Origin: Isoetes taiwanensis
Taxonomy: Eukaryota > Streptophyta > Lycopodiopsida > Isoetales > Isoetaceae
DNA length: 64,000 bases
Direction: 5' to 3'
Assembly (NCBI GenBank): GCA_021234155.1
Contig: JAJEKV010000234.1
Location: 62,001 to 126,000 of the forward strand
In this document: in pieces, positions 35,431 through 48,449 of the stretch
Layout of the letters: every line of letters begins with the position of its first letter
How positions within the stretch are numbered: the first letter of the stretch is position 1
The notes under the pieces: model-generated
Databases searched by the model: none
Seen by the model: the letters and a program-made list of their open reading frames with translations, nothing else
Told to the model about the DNA's origin: nothing
Position numbers and translations under genes: made by a program

Positions 35431-38400
35431 TCTCTTCAGTCCGTTGCTTGAAAACTTCTTGCTTGAACACTTGGAATATACTTGAGTTCTTTTCTTACTT
35501 TTGCAAATTTCTTGCATAGATTAATCACCTTAAGTGATATGGAGGTTCTAAAGTACTGAGATTGAAGGTTTGCCAAGAATACCCTGAACACCATCGCGCG
35601 CTGGTATGAAGAAGGACGCTAGAAATATACCTTTACTTGGGAGAGAATATACCTTTACTTGGGAAGAAGGCATCATTGCAATCATATATGAAGTACCAGA
35701 CATGATTGGCGAACACATGATGGAACACACGATCTAGAGAATAAACAACGGTCTAGATAGAGGTTATAAACATTCAGAACTCCTTTACTATAAACTTCTA
35801 ATTATTTCGTTTGGTATTTGGGGATCGTATTTCACGCATGGGTTTGCCTAGATTTTGGGGGTGTATGTATCTGAAATGGTATGTCTAGGGTATTTTTTGG
35901 ACGGGTTTGAGCTGCTTACTTACTGGCATTTTTTTTTTTTCCGAGAATTTAGGAGGAGCATTTTTTGGAGGGAGCAGTATCTGTTTTTTTCACTATAGTG
36001 CGAATCTAGAAGGAAAGGCTTTGGAGATCAGCATGACAGGTCATGATTGCATGCCTGTGTTTTCGGCTGCTGGAGTCCAGGCTTGAAGCCGATTGCTGAA
36101 ATGGATTGGGATTTCCGAAATGTAGTGAGTTGAAGCCCGATGCACACCGACATCCGCTCGCCGTACCGGCCATGGCCGTTTCGAAGCCAGCCGATTTCTT
36201 GGCATGCGAATCCCATTTGAAAGCGGTGCCGGTTTAGCAGGCTCGTGAACTGCAGCTCAGGAACTTCATATCAGATCAGAAGGGTTTATACAATAGGGTC
36301 TCAGCTCCATCATATCAGAAGGCAGCAAGAAGAAATCGGACATCAATAGTGCTTGAAGCGACCTCAGATTCTTGGAGGAATTCCTTATCCTGCTAACTCA
36401 ATCATGGGAGAAATCTCCTTGTTTCAAAGAGCAACAGCGTTTAGAATTGCATGAGAGGAATTCGTAGCAGCAGAGGCTCAAACAACAGAGGCTTCCAAAT
36501 ATCTATAGCTAGAGCAAAGGCCGACTGAATTAGTGTTGTTATTTAGTGGACATGCCAAGCTCCTATGGCTTCAACGACAGCCATGGAAAATTGGTCCTGC
36601 TTGCTTGGGCTGCTAAAGATCATGTGCCCTCATTGCAGTGGAGGGTTGCAGACGATGCAGGTAGACCATTGGAAGTGGCAGGGAGTGCTTATGGGCAATA
36701 TGAACCTTAGGATTTGGCTTTCGTTTTATGGGGCAAAAAAACGCAGGCCATCCGTGAGGCACAATCTGTGGAATATACTGTCAATCTACGGTCTGGAGCA
36801 AACCCTCCAAAAGAAAACCCATAAAGAAGGAAAAATAACATTTACTTCGTTTACCCGGTTCAGAATCCTTTACTATATATTAAGATACATGTAAAATCTT
36901 GTAGGTCGTTGAATAATAAGTAAAAATGAGCTACAAGAATAAGTGGCCCGAGGCTGATTATGGTTCATATCATAAGTTAGGTGCCATTACATGTAAAACA
37001 AGGTGCTGCGCACAGAGGGTTGTCATCCCGTGCCTTGAGGGTATGTTTGCATACTCTTTAATGCATAGTGCTCCAAACTAGAAATAAATGTAATAAGGTC
37101 TTTCAAGTCTATCAGATCTTAAGACATAGACTTTCGATTTTGACATTTGCAAGAACAACCACCACCATTTATATTTTATTTATATTTATAACTTATGTTC
37201 CTTTGTACGTCCATAACATTTATGAGCAAAAGTTAGGTAGTCAACAATTTAATCAGGACTCCACACTTGTCTAGATTTTGGTCATGCCAAGTTGCAGTAT
37301 AAAAATCAGAAGAATTCAAACAACGTGAGGATATGAAGCACATGATTTTTGAGTAAATGTTGCACATACAAGTTAAAATGTTTCCATTAGTTTGCAGAGA
37401 AGTGATCATGGAATTTGCCAATCTTTGTTGAACCATGCATATTTCAACTCTCCTCTGTAAGAACATATCTCAATACTTTGTAACAATGTGCTTGTGAAAA
37501 TACTTTTCGCACATGTGCAGTCATCACATATGAAGTGGAATGGCAATCGTATCATCGCATGATACAATTAATCAATAATATTGTGTATTTCAATCCACAA
37601 GTTATCATTCAAAACATTGGCATCTTATTAAGAGGCCGCGTGGAAATTGTATGTAATTTTGGTCCAGTTTTTCAAAATTGTATGTAATTTTGGTCCAGTT
37701 TTTCAAACGTATAATTTTGTTTTCTACATTTGGATTCAAACAAAGGGCACATCATTTTGTGTTGTTTTCCACGTATGGATTAAAACAAAGCGGGCATCAT
37801 TTGCTATGATGAATTGTGGCTCTCCACAAAATGTTCTAATTTGATAACAATTGAAGAAAAAGGACATTGTCATGGTGGATTGTGCAAATGTTCCCAATTG
37901 CACATTGTATCATGCCTTTATCTCCTTGGAGTTTCAAGATTTCATATGGACTCCAGACAAATGAAGTCTCCAATATATGCAAAAAATGACAATGAAATTT
38001 CTGGCATAACCTGAGAGATAAAATCTGAGCGCTAAAATGTGCAAATAGGATAACATCATGCACTTAAGATACAGGTCTTGATACTACTCCTATATTTTAG
38101 TGTAGCCAAAATAGGTTAAGCTAAACTACCTTCAAATTGGGGCTAGAAGTTTCTAACACTTGGTTAAACCAAATGATTTTTCTCCATCACAGTTTCTTGC
38201 TTTTGGCTAAACTTTCACAAAATGGAAAGGCAAATATTAGCCATCATGCTATAGTGATTTAAAAAAATCCAAGCATTCCAGCAAAGACATTGAATTTATT
38301 GTAAATACATAAATCAAGACACGAACATACATGAACATGTTCAAAAACCTAAAAAAGAGGGGACTACATTGTTCCTTTTCCTCTAATGCTTTAACTTTGT

Positions 38401-39004
38401 ACTTGGAACCAGAAAGAAAGTGGAAAAAAAAAAGAAAAATAAACCCTATTTGAAATTTCTTAAAGGTAGTACATAAATTGGTGTTGAATTCCGGGCTAAT
38501 CTATCCATTTTTCCAAGCCCACTCTATCTTAGGTCTAGCTAATCAATGTCCCGATGGATATGTCTGGAGGTAAAAGTTTGGCTATTCAACCTAAAAACTC
38601 ACTTGGGCGAAAAAAAAATTGGGCTAAAATTTTCTTTTTTTTGGGCATTTTTTCCATTTACTTTAGCCGTTTTTCTTGGCAAAACTGCTACAAAATAGCC
38701 ATTTGGCTAATCTTAGCCGTTATTTTATTCCATGGTGTAACCATTATAAAGTTCCAATTCACAAACATGAAAGGGTATATGCTGAAATACATATGTAAGA
38801 AGGGGATCAGATACCACTTTAGGCACAAAGCTGGAATCTCTAAGTAATGTATACATAGTAAGAGAAGTGCAGTAAAGAATATTAGATAGTCGATAAGATG
38901 AAATTGGGTAAAATGGAATTGGTCTAGCTCTAAACGAACATAACCTCCCCAATGGTTGCGAGATTCTTGCATGCTAGAATCTTATACATTTGCCTTGAAA
39001 ATAT
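35431..39004. other. No recognised gene
   Basis: The 109-codon plus-strand frame at 36565-36894 has several Cys/Trp/His residues (CLLGLLKIMCPHCSGG) but matches no zinc-finger spacing that I trust. The minus-strand frame 38688-38972 (94 codons) has hydrophobic stretches. Neither can be supported as a gene. 38400-38700 has several A- and T-runs. Confidence 0.4.
37646..37800. repeat. Two adjacent tandem duplications
   Basis: A 31 bp unit (ATTGTATGTAATTTTGGTCC...) is exactly repeated at 37646-37676 and 37677-37707. A diverged unit of about 40 bp (TTGTTTTCNACNTNTGGATT ... GCATCATT) follows twice to about 37800. Confidence 0.85.
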
Positions 39005-39110
39005 AACTATAGATAAGATAAGATAAGATTTTTTACGTCCACGGGAACCCAACGGGTTATGGGACGGTACATGCAAGGGTTAAGAGAAACATTAATAGCT
39101 TTGCTTTAGT
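39005..39110 (-). mobile_element. LINE family 1, 3' end fragment
   Basis: A tail of GATAA units (AGATAAGATAAGATAAGAT) joins to TTTTACGTCCACGGGAACCC and TATGGGACGGTAC, the same 3' block as copies A and C. It is severely 5' truncated. Confidence 0.55.
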
Positions 39111-40723
39111 TACATACCCCATGATAATCTTACCTTACAAATGATGATCGTTTTGATGAGTGCCATATATAATAGCTCTTAATGCCCCCAAACTTGGTAA
39201 ATGTCAAACTGAACAGGTTGAAATTATATTCTAAAGACCAAGAGCAATGGATTGAGCTTTTGCTTAGGATTGTTGCAAATTCAAGCATTGCACTCCATTA
39301 TGGTGGCACAGATTTGTTAAATTGCCATTCAAATATTAAATCCCCAGCCTATAGATGTGGTCTCTATGAATGCCGTGCATCCTTGTTCAACTCTTCTTGC
39401 AAAATGGATAGCACGGGGCAAAAACAGATAACTATATTTTAAGTGAAATCGAACATACCACTTCATTAATAACTATCAGCAAAAGAAAATCAATAATGGC
39501 ATTTTGTCCTTGTGTTTCATCTTGGAATTTCATCTTCTAATGGAATGTTTTGGACAATTTCTTCAAGAATACCACTTACTTGAATTTCTTCATATGTGCA
39601 GAACCTTCAAAGAGGCAACTAATTATTAAGAGAAATGGAGAGCCAGATGCTACACAATGTACTAAGCTTCATCATTTGAAATCAAATATAAAGAAGGAAG
39701 GAAGGAAGGAAGAGGTTGTATCTAAAGTGATCTTAAACTAATTGGGCTCAATTATAAACATATGTTAAGTACCTTGTAAATTGTAGCTTTCTTTGCTCAA
39801 TTTTTGCACCTACATGATCAAAGTGCAGTCATCATCTTGGCATATGGTTGTTGCATTATAAATGCATTAACTTGAAGAAAAACTTGTGTACATTCCGAGA
39901 GAAATAATTACAGTTTCCCATTTTATGTCAACCTAATCATGTCATTTTGAAGCTATCCTAAAATTCATGGTGTTCTAATTAACGCCAACATATATAAACG
40001 TGCTTTCTTTAGAGATTTAAATGTGACAGAACATAGGAAGTAACTAAAAGAGTGGGCTAGAGTACAAAATGTAGGAGATTTTAAATAACCAATTGTAGAC
40101 TCCTGCCATAGCCAGAAAGAACATTGAAGTGCAGAGTGTATGCTGAATGCCAAAATTTAAAACCCACCTTAAATGCACAAAATGAAGTGGAAGCAGGTCT
40201 GCTTCAAATTCGAAATGTAGAGAAACTAAGAAACTCTTGCAAGTGTAATACCTTTATAACAAACATATCAAACAAAGTTGGCATCCAAAGATAAATGGAG
40301 AATCTCGAAGACATAGCAAAGGGACAAATGCTTTCTCCTAATCAAAAATAATTTGGAAAGAGAACAACACAAATAATTTGGGAAATTGTCGCAAAGTTCA
40401 AGATGTGTCCATCTGCAACTAGACATCACTTGTATTTCAAAGCAAAATTATAGAAAAATGCCAAAAGAAAGGATAGGAAGATGTTTTCTATTACCTCCCA
40501 TGGTCCCTTCATTATTGCTCATGGCTGCGCAACATGGTGGAGCAGATTAAGTGAAGTTAAACCTTGCCGCTTCTGTGTTAGACCAATAAATTTAGAGAAA
40601 GTAGATGTATTACCTTAAAAAGTAGAAGTGTTTTCCTATAGATGAGCAGGAAATAAGGGAAAATTGTGTAATGAAAGAAAATCAACATAGAACTCGTAAC
40701 ATGTATAGAGGAACATGACTTAC
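39111..40723. other. No gene fixed; possible 3' part of a minus-strand gene
   Basis: A short GGAA-type microsatellite lies at about 39694-39712. The minus strand near 40153-40060 reads SIHSALQCSFWLWQE, hydrophobic and possibly part of the neighbouring candidate membrane-protein gene, but splice sites could not be assigned. Confidence 0.3.
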
Positions 40724-41800
40724 CTTGATGAGAAGTTCACCTATTGGATCAGAAGCATGCCTATTTGTAAGGAACAGTTGATGAATGTTTTGACAAAGAC
40801 ACCACAACCTCGGACTAGTAATTATCAAAAGCATCTACAACTATAATTGAAGACTGTGAATAAAGAACTGCAACCTAGCAAGTATAATAAAGTGATAAAG
40901 CAAGAGAATCCATCCATTACCTGTTGATGCATCTATACAAAAGAAAATCCATGGAAGAGACACATTATAGAATTGAGAAGCTTCTTTGTACCTGATGAAA
41001 CATAAAAGAAAGACAAATGCGATGGCACCAAGGCCACAACAGATGATAGTGTTATTGAACCATGAATAAAAATTGGCACTAATGGTCTCGGAAAGCTATG
41101 TTAAACAAAACAAAAATTAAGAATAAACAAGTAAACAGAAATTATCTACTTAGAAAAACTTTTCTCTACCTTTACTACTTAAGGACAGACTCAAATAAAT
41201 GATTTGCTAAAACACAATGGGAAAGATCTATTGCATACTGGAATGATCTATGTGCACATCTTCTAAAATGCTTTCAACTACACATGAAACACATGGAGGA
41301 TGAGCAACCAAGCAAACCATTAGCAAAATGTTTCATTGGATCATGCAACTTACAGAAATGGTCCGCACCGTTTTTTAGAAAATTTTCTAGCTTGAGGATC
41401 TTCAAAACATTGGATCCGAGCAACAAAGACCAACAAAGAATGAATGCTAGGTGACTAAGGCCTAGTCCATCAAGAGCACACACGCAGTTGAAAGGAGTAG
41501 GCCCGGCCTTACGCACTTGAACATGTATATATTCAAGCATTCTCACTTCGATCTGCAGAAAGCAAGAACAAATTGCAACCAAGTGTGTCATCGGATGCAA
41601 CATTCTCTCGGATAAGCGAAATTAGATAAGGCGCACAAAATTTAGGGTGTTACGGTTGTACCTGCTCCAGCCATTCCTCAGTAAGAAAAAAAAACAGCGA
41701 GACTTGTCAAGCTTAGAAGAATAGCTCCCGCAATTTGCTTGCCCTTAGGATTTAAACTTGCTATAGCATTCTTACATTGGGCGAGTTTGAGGAAGAAAAC
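40724..41800 (-). CDS. Candidate multi-exon membrane protein gene (partial model)
   Basis: Several short open stretches on the minus strand are bounded by good splice sites. 41552-41354 (AG before, GTAAGT after) encodes IEVRMLEYIHVQVRKAGPTP and a hydrophobic run LSHLAFILCWSLLLGSNVL. 41095-40992 encodes SANFYSWFNNTIICC, then GLGAIAFVFLLCF, a likely membrane helix, and ends with GTACAA. 40760-40724 encodes HASDPIGELLIK and ends GTAAGT. The last two join in phase. Further upstream, about 41790-41690, comes LNPKGKQIAGAILLSLTSLA, another hydrophobic segment. The join from the 199-base exon to the next is out of phase, so an exon is missing or one call is wrong. I do not recognise the family. The number of TM-like segments suggests an integral membrane protein. 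It could instead be a decaying gene. Confidence 0.35.
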
Positions 41801-42404
41801 CCAATCCCTTCTCTAAATTTTCGTTATCCAAATATGCAAAGAAGCAATGCAAAGAGGCAACACATGGCGAGACATGGCCCTTTGTGTGCCTCAACGTAAA
41901 ACCCTTACAAGCCCGATTCAGAGACTTGCCAAGCATCGTCCAAAAGCAAGCAAGCAAAGAGATATACGAGACTAGAATAAAAAAGCGGATTTGCTAGATG
42001 CAAAGAAAATTTTTCAGATCTTCAAAGTTTGTGATCTTTGATTCTGGCGACAACACATGCCGCCATGGATTAGAAGGATAAAAGACATCAGAGAACGGGA
42101 TGAAATGAAATGCACAAAGTCATAGGAATTATCTACTTAGAAAAACTTTTCTCTACCTTTACTACTTAAAGATAGACTCAAATAGCTTCGAATGCGTTCC
42201 TTTGCAGGTTTCTTTCATGATTGCTTAGAAGGACCAAGCATCGGTTAGCCGGTTTCCAAGGGGCTGCCCGGCTACAACGGCCACCGCCAGTTCTGACCAA
42301 TATCAAGTTTGCGATCATTGACATATTCGGGCATATCTTGGCATGTACACGGAATATGCCATAAATCCACATGGATGGACAAGGGCTTGCCCCCTAGGGG
42401 CAAC
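41801..42404. other. No gene fixed
   Basis: A minus-strand frame at 41772-41957 may be the 5' part of the candidate membrane protein gene. A segment at about 42128-42180 (ATTATCTACTTAGAAAAACT...) repeats about 41140-41190 nearly exactly, so a short duplication has occurred here. Confidence 0.4.
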
Positions 42405-42448
42405 CCAAAAATGTTAAAGAAATTTTGGCATGTGGATATGTGTTGAAG

Positions 42449-43572
42449 GAAGGAAGGAAGGAAGGTATTTTTATCGTCCACGGAGACCAATCGGTCTATG
42501 GGACCCAATAAAAAACGCAAAGCGGATTCTCGCCGGATTAAAACCCCCGCCCGCAGTGGTTTTCGAGGGAAAACCGTGGCAAGAATCAGCCTGCCGACAA
42601 AGCATCCTAACATATAAAATGCCAGAAACACCCAAATATATACAGTCATGCACCGCACCCGTAGTGCCCAATCACGGGCACCCGGTGGGGTGACCTCGCC
42701 CAGTCCGGCACCTCCCGATATGCGACCTGTGGCACGCATCGACCGCAGGTGTTCATCGGCAAATGTAAGGGCAAGTCCGCCGCATTACTAAGGGGCGTAT
42801 TTGGCCCGGATCGGATCAACGCCGGGCAACTCGAAAGTGTGAGACTCATCCTCAATGGCACCCGCTTGACAAAGACCGACAAAGCCGGCCCCGGCGGGGC
42901 TCCCCAATCCACCGCCTGCCTCGATCGCGAAGATGGTGGCTTTCGTGCGAATGAAGGCAATGAGTCCGCGCTTTTCGGGGGCATCCGGGAACGCAGGTAG
43001 AGGCTGTGGGCCCCGGCTAACTGGGGTTGATGTGCTCCTTGTAATGGGTCGTTTTGACCTGCTCTAGAGCCTTGGGGTCCCGAGCTTGCCAAGGAAGCAA
43101 GCGTCTAGGTACTCCCCGCGGTATCCACGATGCGCCGTGTGTCCACTGCTTGCGCATCACGTGCTCCTGCGACGTTCCATCTGGCGAACCATCGATCTCT
43201 TTTAGCCCTCCAACAGGGCTCCGGAGCGGCTGCGGACCCATTGCCGCAGCGTAATTGGCGGTCGCGAGGCCGAGCATCACCCATAGTAACCGCTACGGAA
43301 ATAGGCGATGTGTCTATCAAGGGTCGCCCGTTGAAGCGGCAAGAATCCGGTTTCTACCGCAGCGAGGACCGATAGGGGGGTGAAGGTTTCACCCCAAGTG
43401 CGTGCCAAAAATGCCTTCTGCACCTGCTCCAAGTCATTCCAGGTCGCCAAAGAGATGACCGGGCCCCAAACCTCGACCCCGTACAAAAGGACAGGCTCGA
43501 CCAGTGCCCGAAACAGATGTGACTGATGGCCCCAATCATAGAGCTCTGCCTGGTGACTGTTGTTAAAGGAAG
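42449..43572 (-). mobile_element. LINE family 1, copy C (GC-rich, recent)
   Basis: The element is flanked by GTGTTGAAG on both sides (42440-42448 and 43573-43581), a 9 bp target duplication. On the minus strand it starts inside the C-terminal half of the reverse transcriptase. The frame 43486-43277 encodes YGVEVWGPVISLATWNDLEQ, VQKAFLARTWGE and LPLQRATLDRHIAYFRSGYY, conserved in such LINE proteins. Degraded frames follow, with a Cys-containing C-terminus (e.g. GAIEDESH in one frame). The 3' tail at the insertion point is a GGAA/GAAG tandem repeat (42446-42462). Unlike the AT-rich copies A, B and D it keeps many CpG sites, which suggests a young insertion. It is 5' truncated and not autonomous. 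Confidence 0.85.
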
Positions 43573-43967
43573 TGTTGAAGTTTGGCGTAAAAGGGAATAT
43601 TGAGGGATGTTAGAGACATTCGTTAGCTAGGGTATTTGTTAGGCCATGGGAGTGTGTTTCTCATGCCAAGATTTTAGAAAAGAACTTTACGCTCTCATAT
43701 ACTTTTCCAAGTGTTGTGCTTACAAGTCACAACATATGGCAAAGCACCATGTCCTAAGGTACTTGGGTGCAACGTTGAAGTGCTTAGAATGTTGAAGTGC
43801 TTAGGCAGTATGAACATGGCTATTGTTTTTATAAAAGATATTAGTAGGAAGCTGGACCCACTAGGTGCCTACGTCGTCCTTTCCAATCCATCAATTAAGA
43901 GTGTTAGCATTTTTCGCACTTCAACAATCAACAGTTCGTATCTCAACAGGAGGATCTTTGGCAGAAA

Positions 43968-44130
<163 letters not shown>

Positions 44131-44545
44131 TTATTAATAACAACGTGATAGATATTATTACTGAAGTGAGATATATAACAAGTATTTTTTCACTATTGAG
44201 TGCCTAGTTAGAAGTGACAAAATAGCTATGACTTGGGTTATGACTTAAAGGATTATAATAGATTTTTCTACGTCCACGAAGACGAAGGCAAAGTGAAGAG
44301 CAAAGTGGTGAAGTGCTTAGAGGGCTTGGTGGATACGTGGAGGTATGGTTGTTCACGAAAACATTTAATACATTGGTGTGGTAGGGTCTTTTGTGGAGAG
44401 GCACTCCTAAACACCAACAGTTTAGAAGAAATCAAAATTTCAAAGTCCTACCATTTGCTTAGAGAAGACAAAGAGCACAACCTTTATGCATGGGTTTTAG
44501 GGTTTTCAACACTTCAGCATTTGAGCAAGATGTGGCATTTTTTAC

Positions 44546-45084
44546 ACGTTCAAAAACCAGAACACCAGCACTTCAGCACTTCAGCATTTGCACAAAAGCC
44601 ATGATTCTCGAGGTTGTATCTAGGTCTTGCATATCGAACATATTCATATGATGCCAAATAGTCACACATTACCAGGAATTGTCTTCTACAATGAGTAGCA
44701 AAAAGGAGATTATCTCTTATTATGCTCAAAAAAGAAATGCTTTAGAGTTGCGATCTCATTTGGCTATCTCGTACTAATCAGTGTACACTTTAGCAATTGA
44801 ACCTTGGAAAACTTGGCTGGTCCTAGGACCTCTTAAAGTCACCAGTCTGGACTGCAACAAGAAACCAAGGTACCATCAATCTTCCTAAAGGTGCTATGTA
44901 CTCCCTTCTAAAAGGTTCTAATTCGAGATAGGGCAAAGAGCCTAAAGCTGGCCTAAGCTACATACCTTTTTCTAAACATGAAAAATCTCTTAACTTGTGA
45001 AACACTTGATGGCCAAGGGAGTATTGAATGGGCTACTTCTTTGAGGTTCCAATCAAAATTTGACTACTTTCCTCTTCCTAAGCT
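44546..45084. other. No gene seen
   Basis: Spacer between repeat R copy 2 and the L1-like remnant. The last part may be further decayed reverse-transcriptase sequence. Confidence 0.4.
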
Positions 45085-45850
45085 ATGATGACGAGAGATT
45101 TCTTGCCTTTCTACTCTATATCTGGAATTGGACTAAATCATGCCAAATGTAATGTTATTTGGCCATTTGAAAAAGTTATCAATACAAGGGTGAAGGCATG
45201 GAGCTGTCATACAATGACGGCCACAGTGTCAATTAAGCTTTTGGGCATACCATACAACCTTTCAAAAAGTTTGAAAGCCCTTTGGTCACCAATTGTCGAA
45301 AGAATCTAAAAGAAGATAAACCTCTGGCTAGTCCTGCAAATCTCTGTCCAATACGAGAGAGATGCTAATGCAATTCTTAATACTACTCATATATTTACTA
45401 TTCCTCGACACTTGTGGAGCAAAAATATGATATGATCAAATTTTGGTGATCATGCTTAAATTCATCTGGGGGGAAAAGACAGCTAGAGTTGCCTAGTCAG
45501 AAGTGTGTCAAGATAAGAAGGATGTGGCGTGGGTTATAACAACCTAATGGTCCAAGAGAAGGCTCTTGCAGCTAAGTTGATCCGAAGGGCTGTTCAAAAG
45601 AATGCATCTCCAACAATTGCTTTTGTGAGTTATTGGCTTAAGCAGGGCAGAATTAGGAATAGAGTTTTGACCCTGGAGAAGGTTGGTTCCTATTTTTAAA
45701 AATTTACAATGGGCCCAGGTACTTCCTCTGTAATGAGGAAAATTCTTGGAGCTTGGCAGGATGTATAGAATCTTTTTAGGTTAGCAGATGTAAGATCTAG
45801 GAGAGGGATATGCTCCCCCTTGCATTTGTACATCTATAAGTAGCTTCAAG
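45085..45850 (+). mobile_element. L1-like LINE fragment, a different family
   Basis: The plus strand reads SGIGLNHAKCNVIWPFEKVI and LLGIPYNLSKSLKALWSPIV, then after a stop KKINLWLVLQISV. Later NLMVQEKALAAKLIRRAVQ follows. This is the order of the region after the YADD motif in plant L1-type reverse transcriptases (YLGIPF, then a NLxxxNxALLAKxxWR-type block). Many stops and frameshifts. It differs from LINE family 1 in sequence. Confidence 0.6.
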
Positions 45851-46179
45851 GGTTAGCAAGATTGGACTGGGTTTCATAGACTAGATTTAAAGCTTTGGTT
45901 CTAGGTGATAGGAGGATCTTCGGGAAGATTATGGGGAATCTCAATTCTCTAGAGTTGTATTGAAAGAAGATAGATGGCTATGTGGGGATGAGAAGTAAAA
46001 AGTCAGAAGAGTGGATGGAATCTTTAGGCCGCTATCCCCACTAAAGGTTGCAGGCATATTGGCGCTAGACCAAGAGGAAACCAAAAATTTATTGACTAAT
46101 ACTTGGGCCTCTTTGTGCTCTGAAAATATACAATTCTTTTGTTAGGTCAGTATACGAGAAAGTTTATGCACTATAACGT

Positions 46180-46400
46180 GGTTGTTAAATTGAATTGGAT
46201 TGAATTGAATGACTTTTATCGTCCACGGAGGCCAGTCGGCCTATGGGATCCAATACACGAACGCAGCAGGCATATTGTTGCTCGGTTTCAACAAGATCAT
46301 TGTCCAATGGGATGTGGAGCCTCAGAGGAAGTAGACAATCTCCCCTTTTCTTTTATAGAGGAGTTTTGAAGAGGAATTAGTGCAATTATTGGGTTAACTG
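46180..46400 (-). mobile_element. LINE family 1, 3' end fragment
   Basis: A GAATT-unit tail (46190-46210) is followed by TTTTATCGTCCACGGAGGCC and GGCCTATGGGATCCAATAC, matching copies A and C. Family homology fades after about 46270. The plus-strand frame after it contains CPMGCGASEEVDNL, which may be unrelated. Confidence 0.65.
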
Positions 46401-46775
46401 TCATAGCCTGTCAAACTAACCAACTTAGATGCAGATATTATTCAACTCACATAAAATAATATGTCCTTGTGGTGTATTTCGAAACACTATTGTGGTGTAT
46501 CTCTTGGAGTAATAATTATAAAAAACACCTTCCGCTGGAGGTAGCCCTCATGATCCTGACTCATCATCAAAATTTGGTCGGTAATTACAACAAGAATTTT
46601 GATAGAATATTCTATTCATTCTTCAAGTGTCATTGGGACATGATCCCTCAAAAAGGGTAAATGAGTTATTGCTGGTATCATAGTGATAAAGTTGATGTAG
46701 TTGGTGATCTTTGTTTCTTCTTATAGGGGTTCGCTCCTCAGCTCCTGCTGCTTAAAAATTGGCTACTAATTCCAT

Positions 46776-47027
46776 ATAGTATCTAAGCCTAGAAGAAGAA
46801 GGTTAGGCCTATAGTAATCCAAGGTTGGGGAAGAATGGAGCGGCAGCTGATTAGTACAAGCATTGGCTATTAGGAGTAGTACCCACCTTGTTATAATTCT
46901 TAGTATCTAAGACGGGAAGAAGAAGGTTAGGCCTATAGTAATCCAAGTTTAGGGAAAGAATGGAGCAGCAGTTGGTTAATACAACCATTGATACTTATAA
47001 GTAATACCTACCATGTATAGTAGCTCA
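46776..47027. repeat. Tandem duplication of about 130 bp
   Basis: Two units (about 46779-46895 and 46907-47027) share AGAAGAAGGTTAGGCCTATA and GTAATCCAAG. They differ at several sites. Confidence 0.85.
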
Positions 47028-47268
47028 GGAAGAAACTTTAAACAAATGGTCATGTCCAAGAGGAGATTTCATGCTTCTGTGCACATTACCAGGGCATCCC
47101 ATCTTGGCATTCCATGCCCTAACAAGCCACATATTGTTATATTCACTATGGCAAATGCAATGATAAAAGGTTTCATACTGCGTTAAGGAGCGAAGCTGAA
47201 ATCTCATGTATATGGACTTTGGCCTTACCCCTCTATAGCATGACTCACGTCCAAATGAGCTTATTCGA

Positions 47269-47875
47269 GTGAGGGATATAAGTAACACTGACGATGTCAT
47301 TGCATTGGGTCAAGAAAGGCTACAAAATTTCCTTCCATCTGCCCCAATTGTAGCAGTGTTGTATATCGTCAATGGCTTGAAACATCTCACAAATGGCAAG
47401 GCTGCAGACTTAGATGGCATGCAGGTAGAGTTGTTGAAGTGGGCAGCACTACAAATTATCCCTAGCATGTTCAATACTACACTTCAAGTAGGCTTCCCCC
47501 GCAATGCACCGCTACCAGAGTGGTATATAAGCCAGGTGATCCTCACATCTTCCAATTATTGAGCAATCATATCAACTTGTTGTTGGCAAAATTACTAGTG
47601 GGGATTCTTGAGATTGACAACATGGGTAAAGAATATAGAGGTACATGCCCTTACACAAGCAGGCTTCAGACCCAGTCACTCCAACATCGATTGTATTTTC
47701 AGTGTGGGCCTTGGTAGAGGACTATAGGAATAAAGGGAAAGATATGTGTTGCTGCTTTGTAGATTTTGCAAAGACTTACAATACGGTACCATGGGAAAAG
47801 TGGTGGAAAAGATGTAATTGGAAGTTTTTCATAAGTTGCAAAATGCAGTATATGGACTGCACACAAAATGCTTAG
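47269..47875 (+). mobile_element. LINE family 1, reverse-transcriptase fragment
   Basis: The plus strand encodes VNGLKHLTNGKAADLDGMQ with VELLKWAAL, then LLAKLLVGILEIDN, then the motif-A stretch CCCFVDFAKTYNTVPWEKWW (near 47747-47806) in which the catalytic Asp is kept. Three frames are needed to read it. The first part is the same region as in copy B (LLAKLLAGVLEH), but on the opposite strand. Confidence 0.75.
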
Positions 47876-48449
47876 CTCAAATGTCGCCATCAAACCAGCT
47901 TTTCAACAGTAGTGTGGGCGTCTAAAAACATTGCTCAACTATATCTTTTCTCTGCATGTTCTTGACATTCTTACTAACATGTAAAAAAAAACATGTAACA
48001 ATATGGCACGAGTTCTTTGACGAAATAAAATAAAGCTTCAAGGTGAGTACTTTCCTTATAGCCTTATGAGCAACACAAAATGGTAGTAAGCTTATAGTCA
48101 TCCGAGTAAACCACGAAGCAAAGCAAGCAAAAAGGAATGAACAACCATGAAAAAACGTTTCTATGAGATCTTGCCCTTGTTAAGCGGCATTTAATTTTTG
48201 AGCTTTCTATGCATGTTCTTACTTATACAGGTGAGTTGTTGCACTCAGTGGGTTGTAATTATCCTCTGAGATTTTGTCCCGCCTGTGCTAATATATTTGT
48301 ATCTATTATGATATTTTAACACAATATGTCGTCCTTTAAAAAGAAAATGGAAGGAAACATTTCTATGAGATCTTATTCTAGTTAAGATCTTATTTTGGCC
48401 CATTAAAAAAATAAAAAAATGGGTAAGAGACGACATCATTAGATTGAAC
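47876..48449. other. No gene seen
   Basis: AT-rich spacer. CATTTCTATGAGATCTT-like phrases near 48155 and 48357 repeat imperfectly. Confidence 0.4.

Noticed and set aside
42646-43092. 148-codon minus-strand frame as an independent gene
   Set aside because: It is an out-of-frame by-product in the GC-rich C-terminal part of LINE copy C.
46262-46369. Zinc-finger gene from CPMGCGASEEVDNL
   Set aside because: A single Cx3C pair with no partner ligands lies beside a LINE fragment, too little to support a gene.
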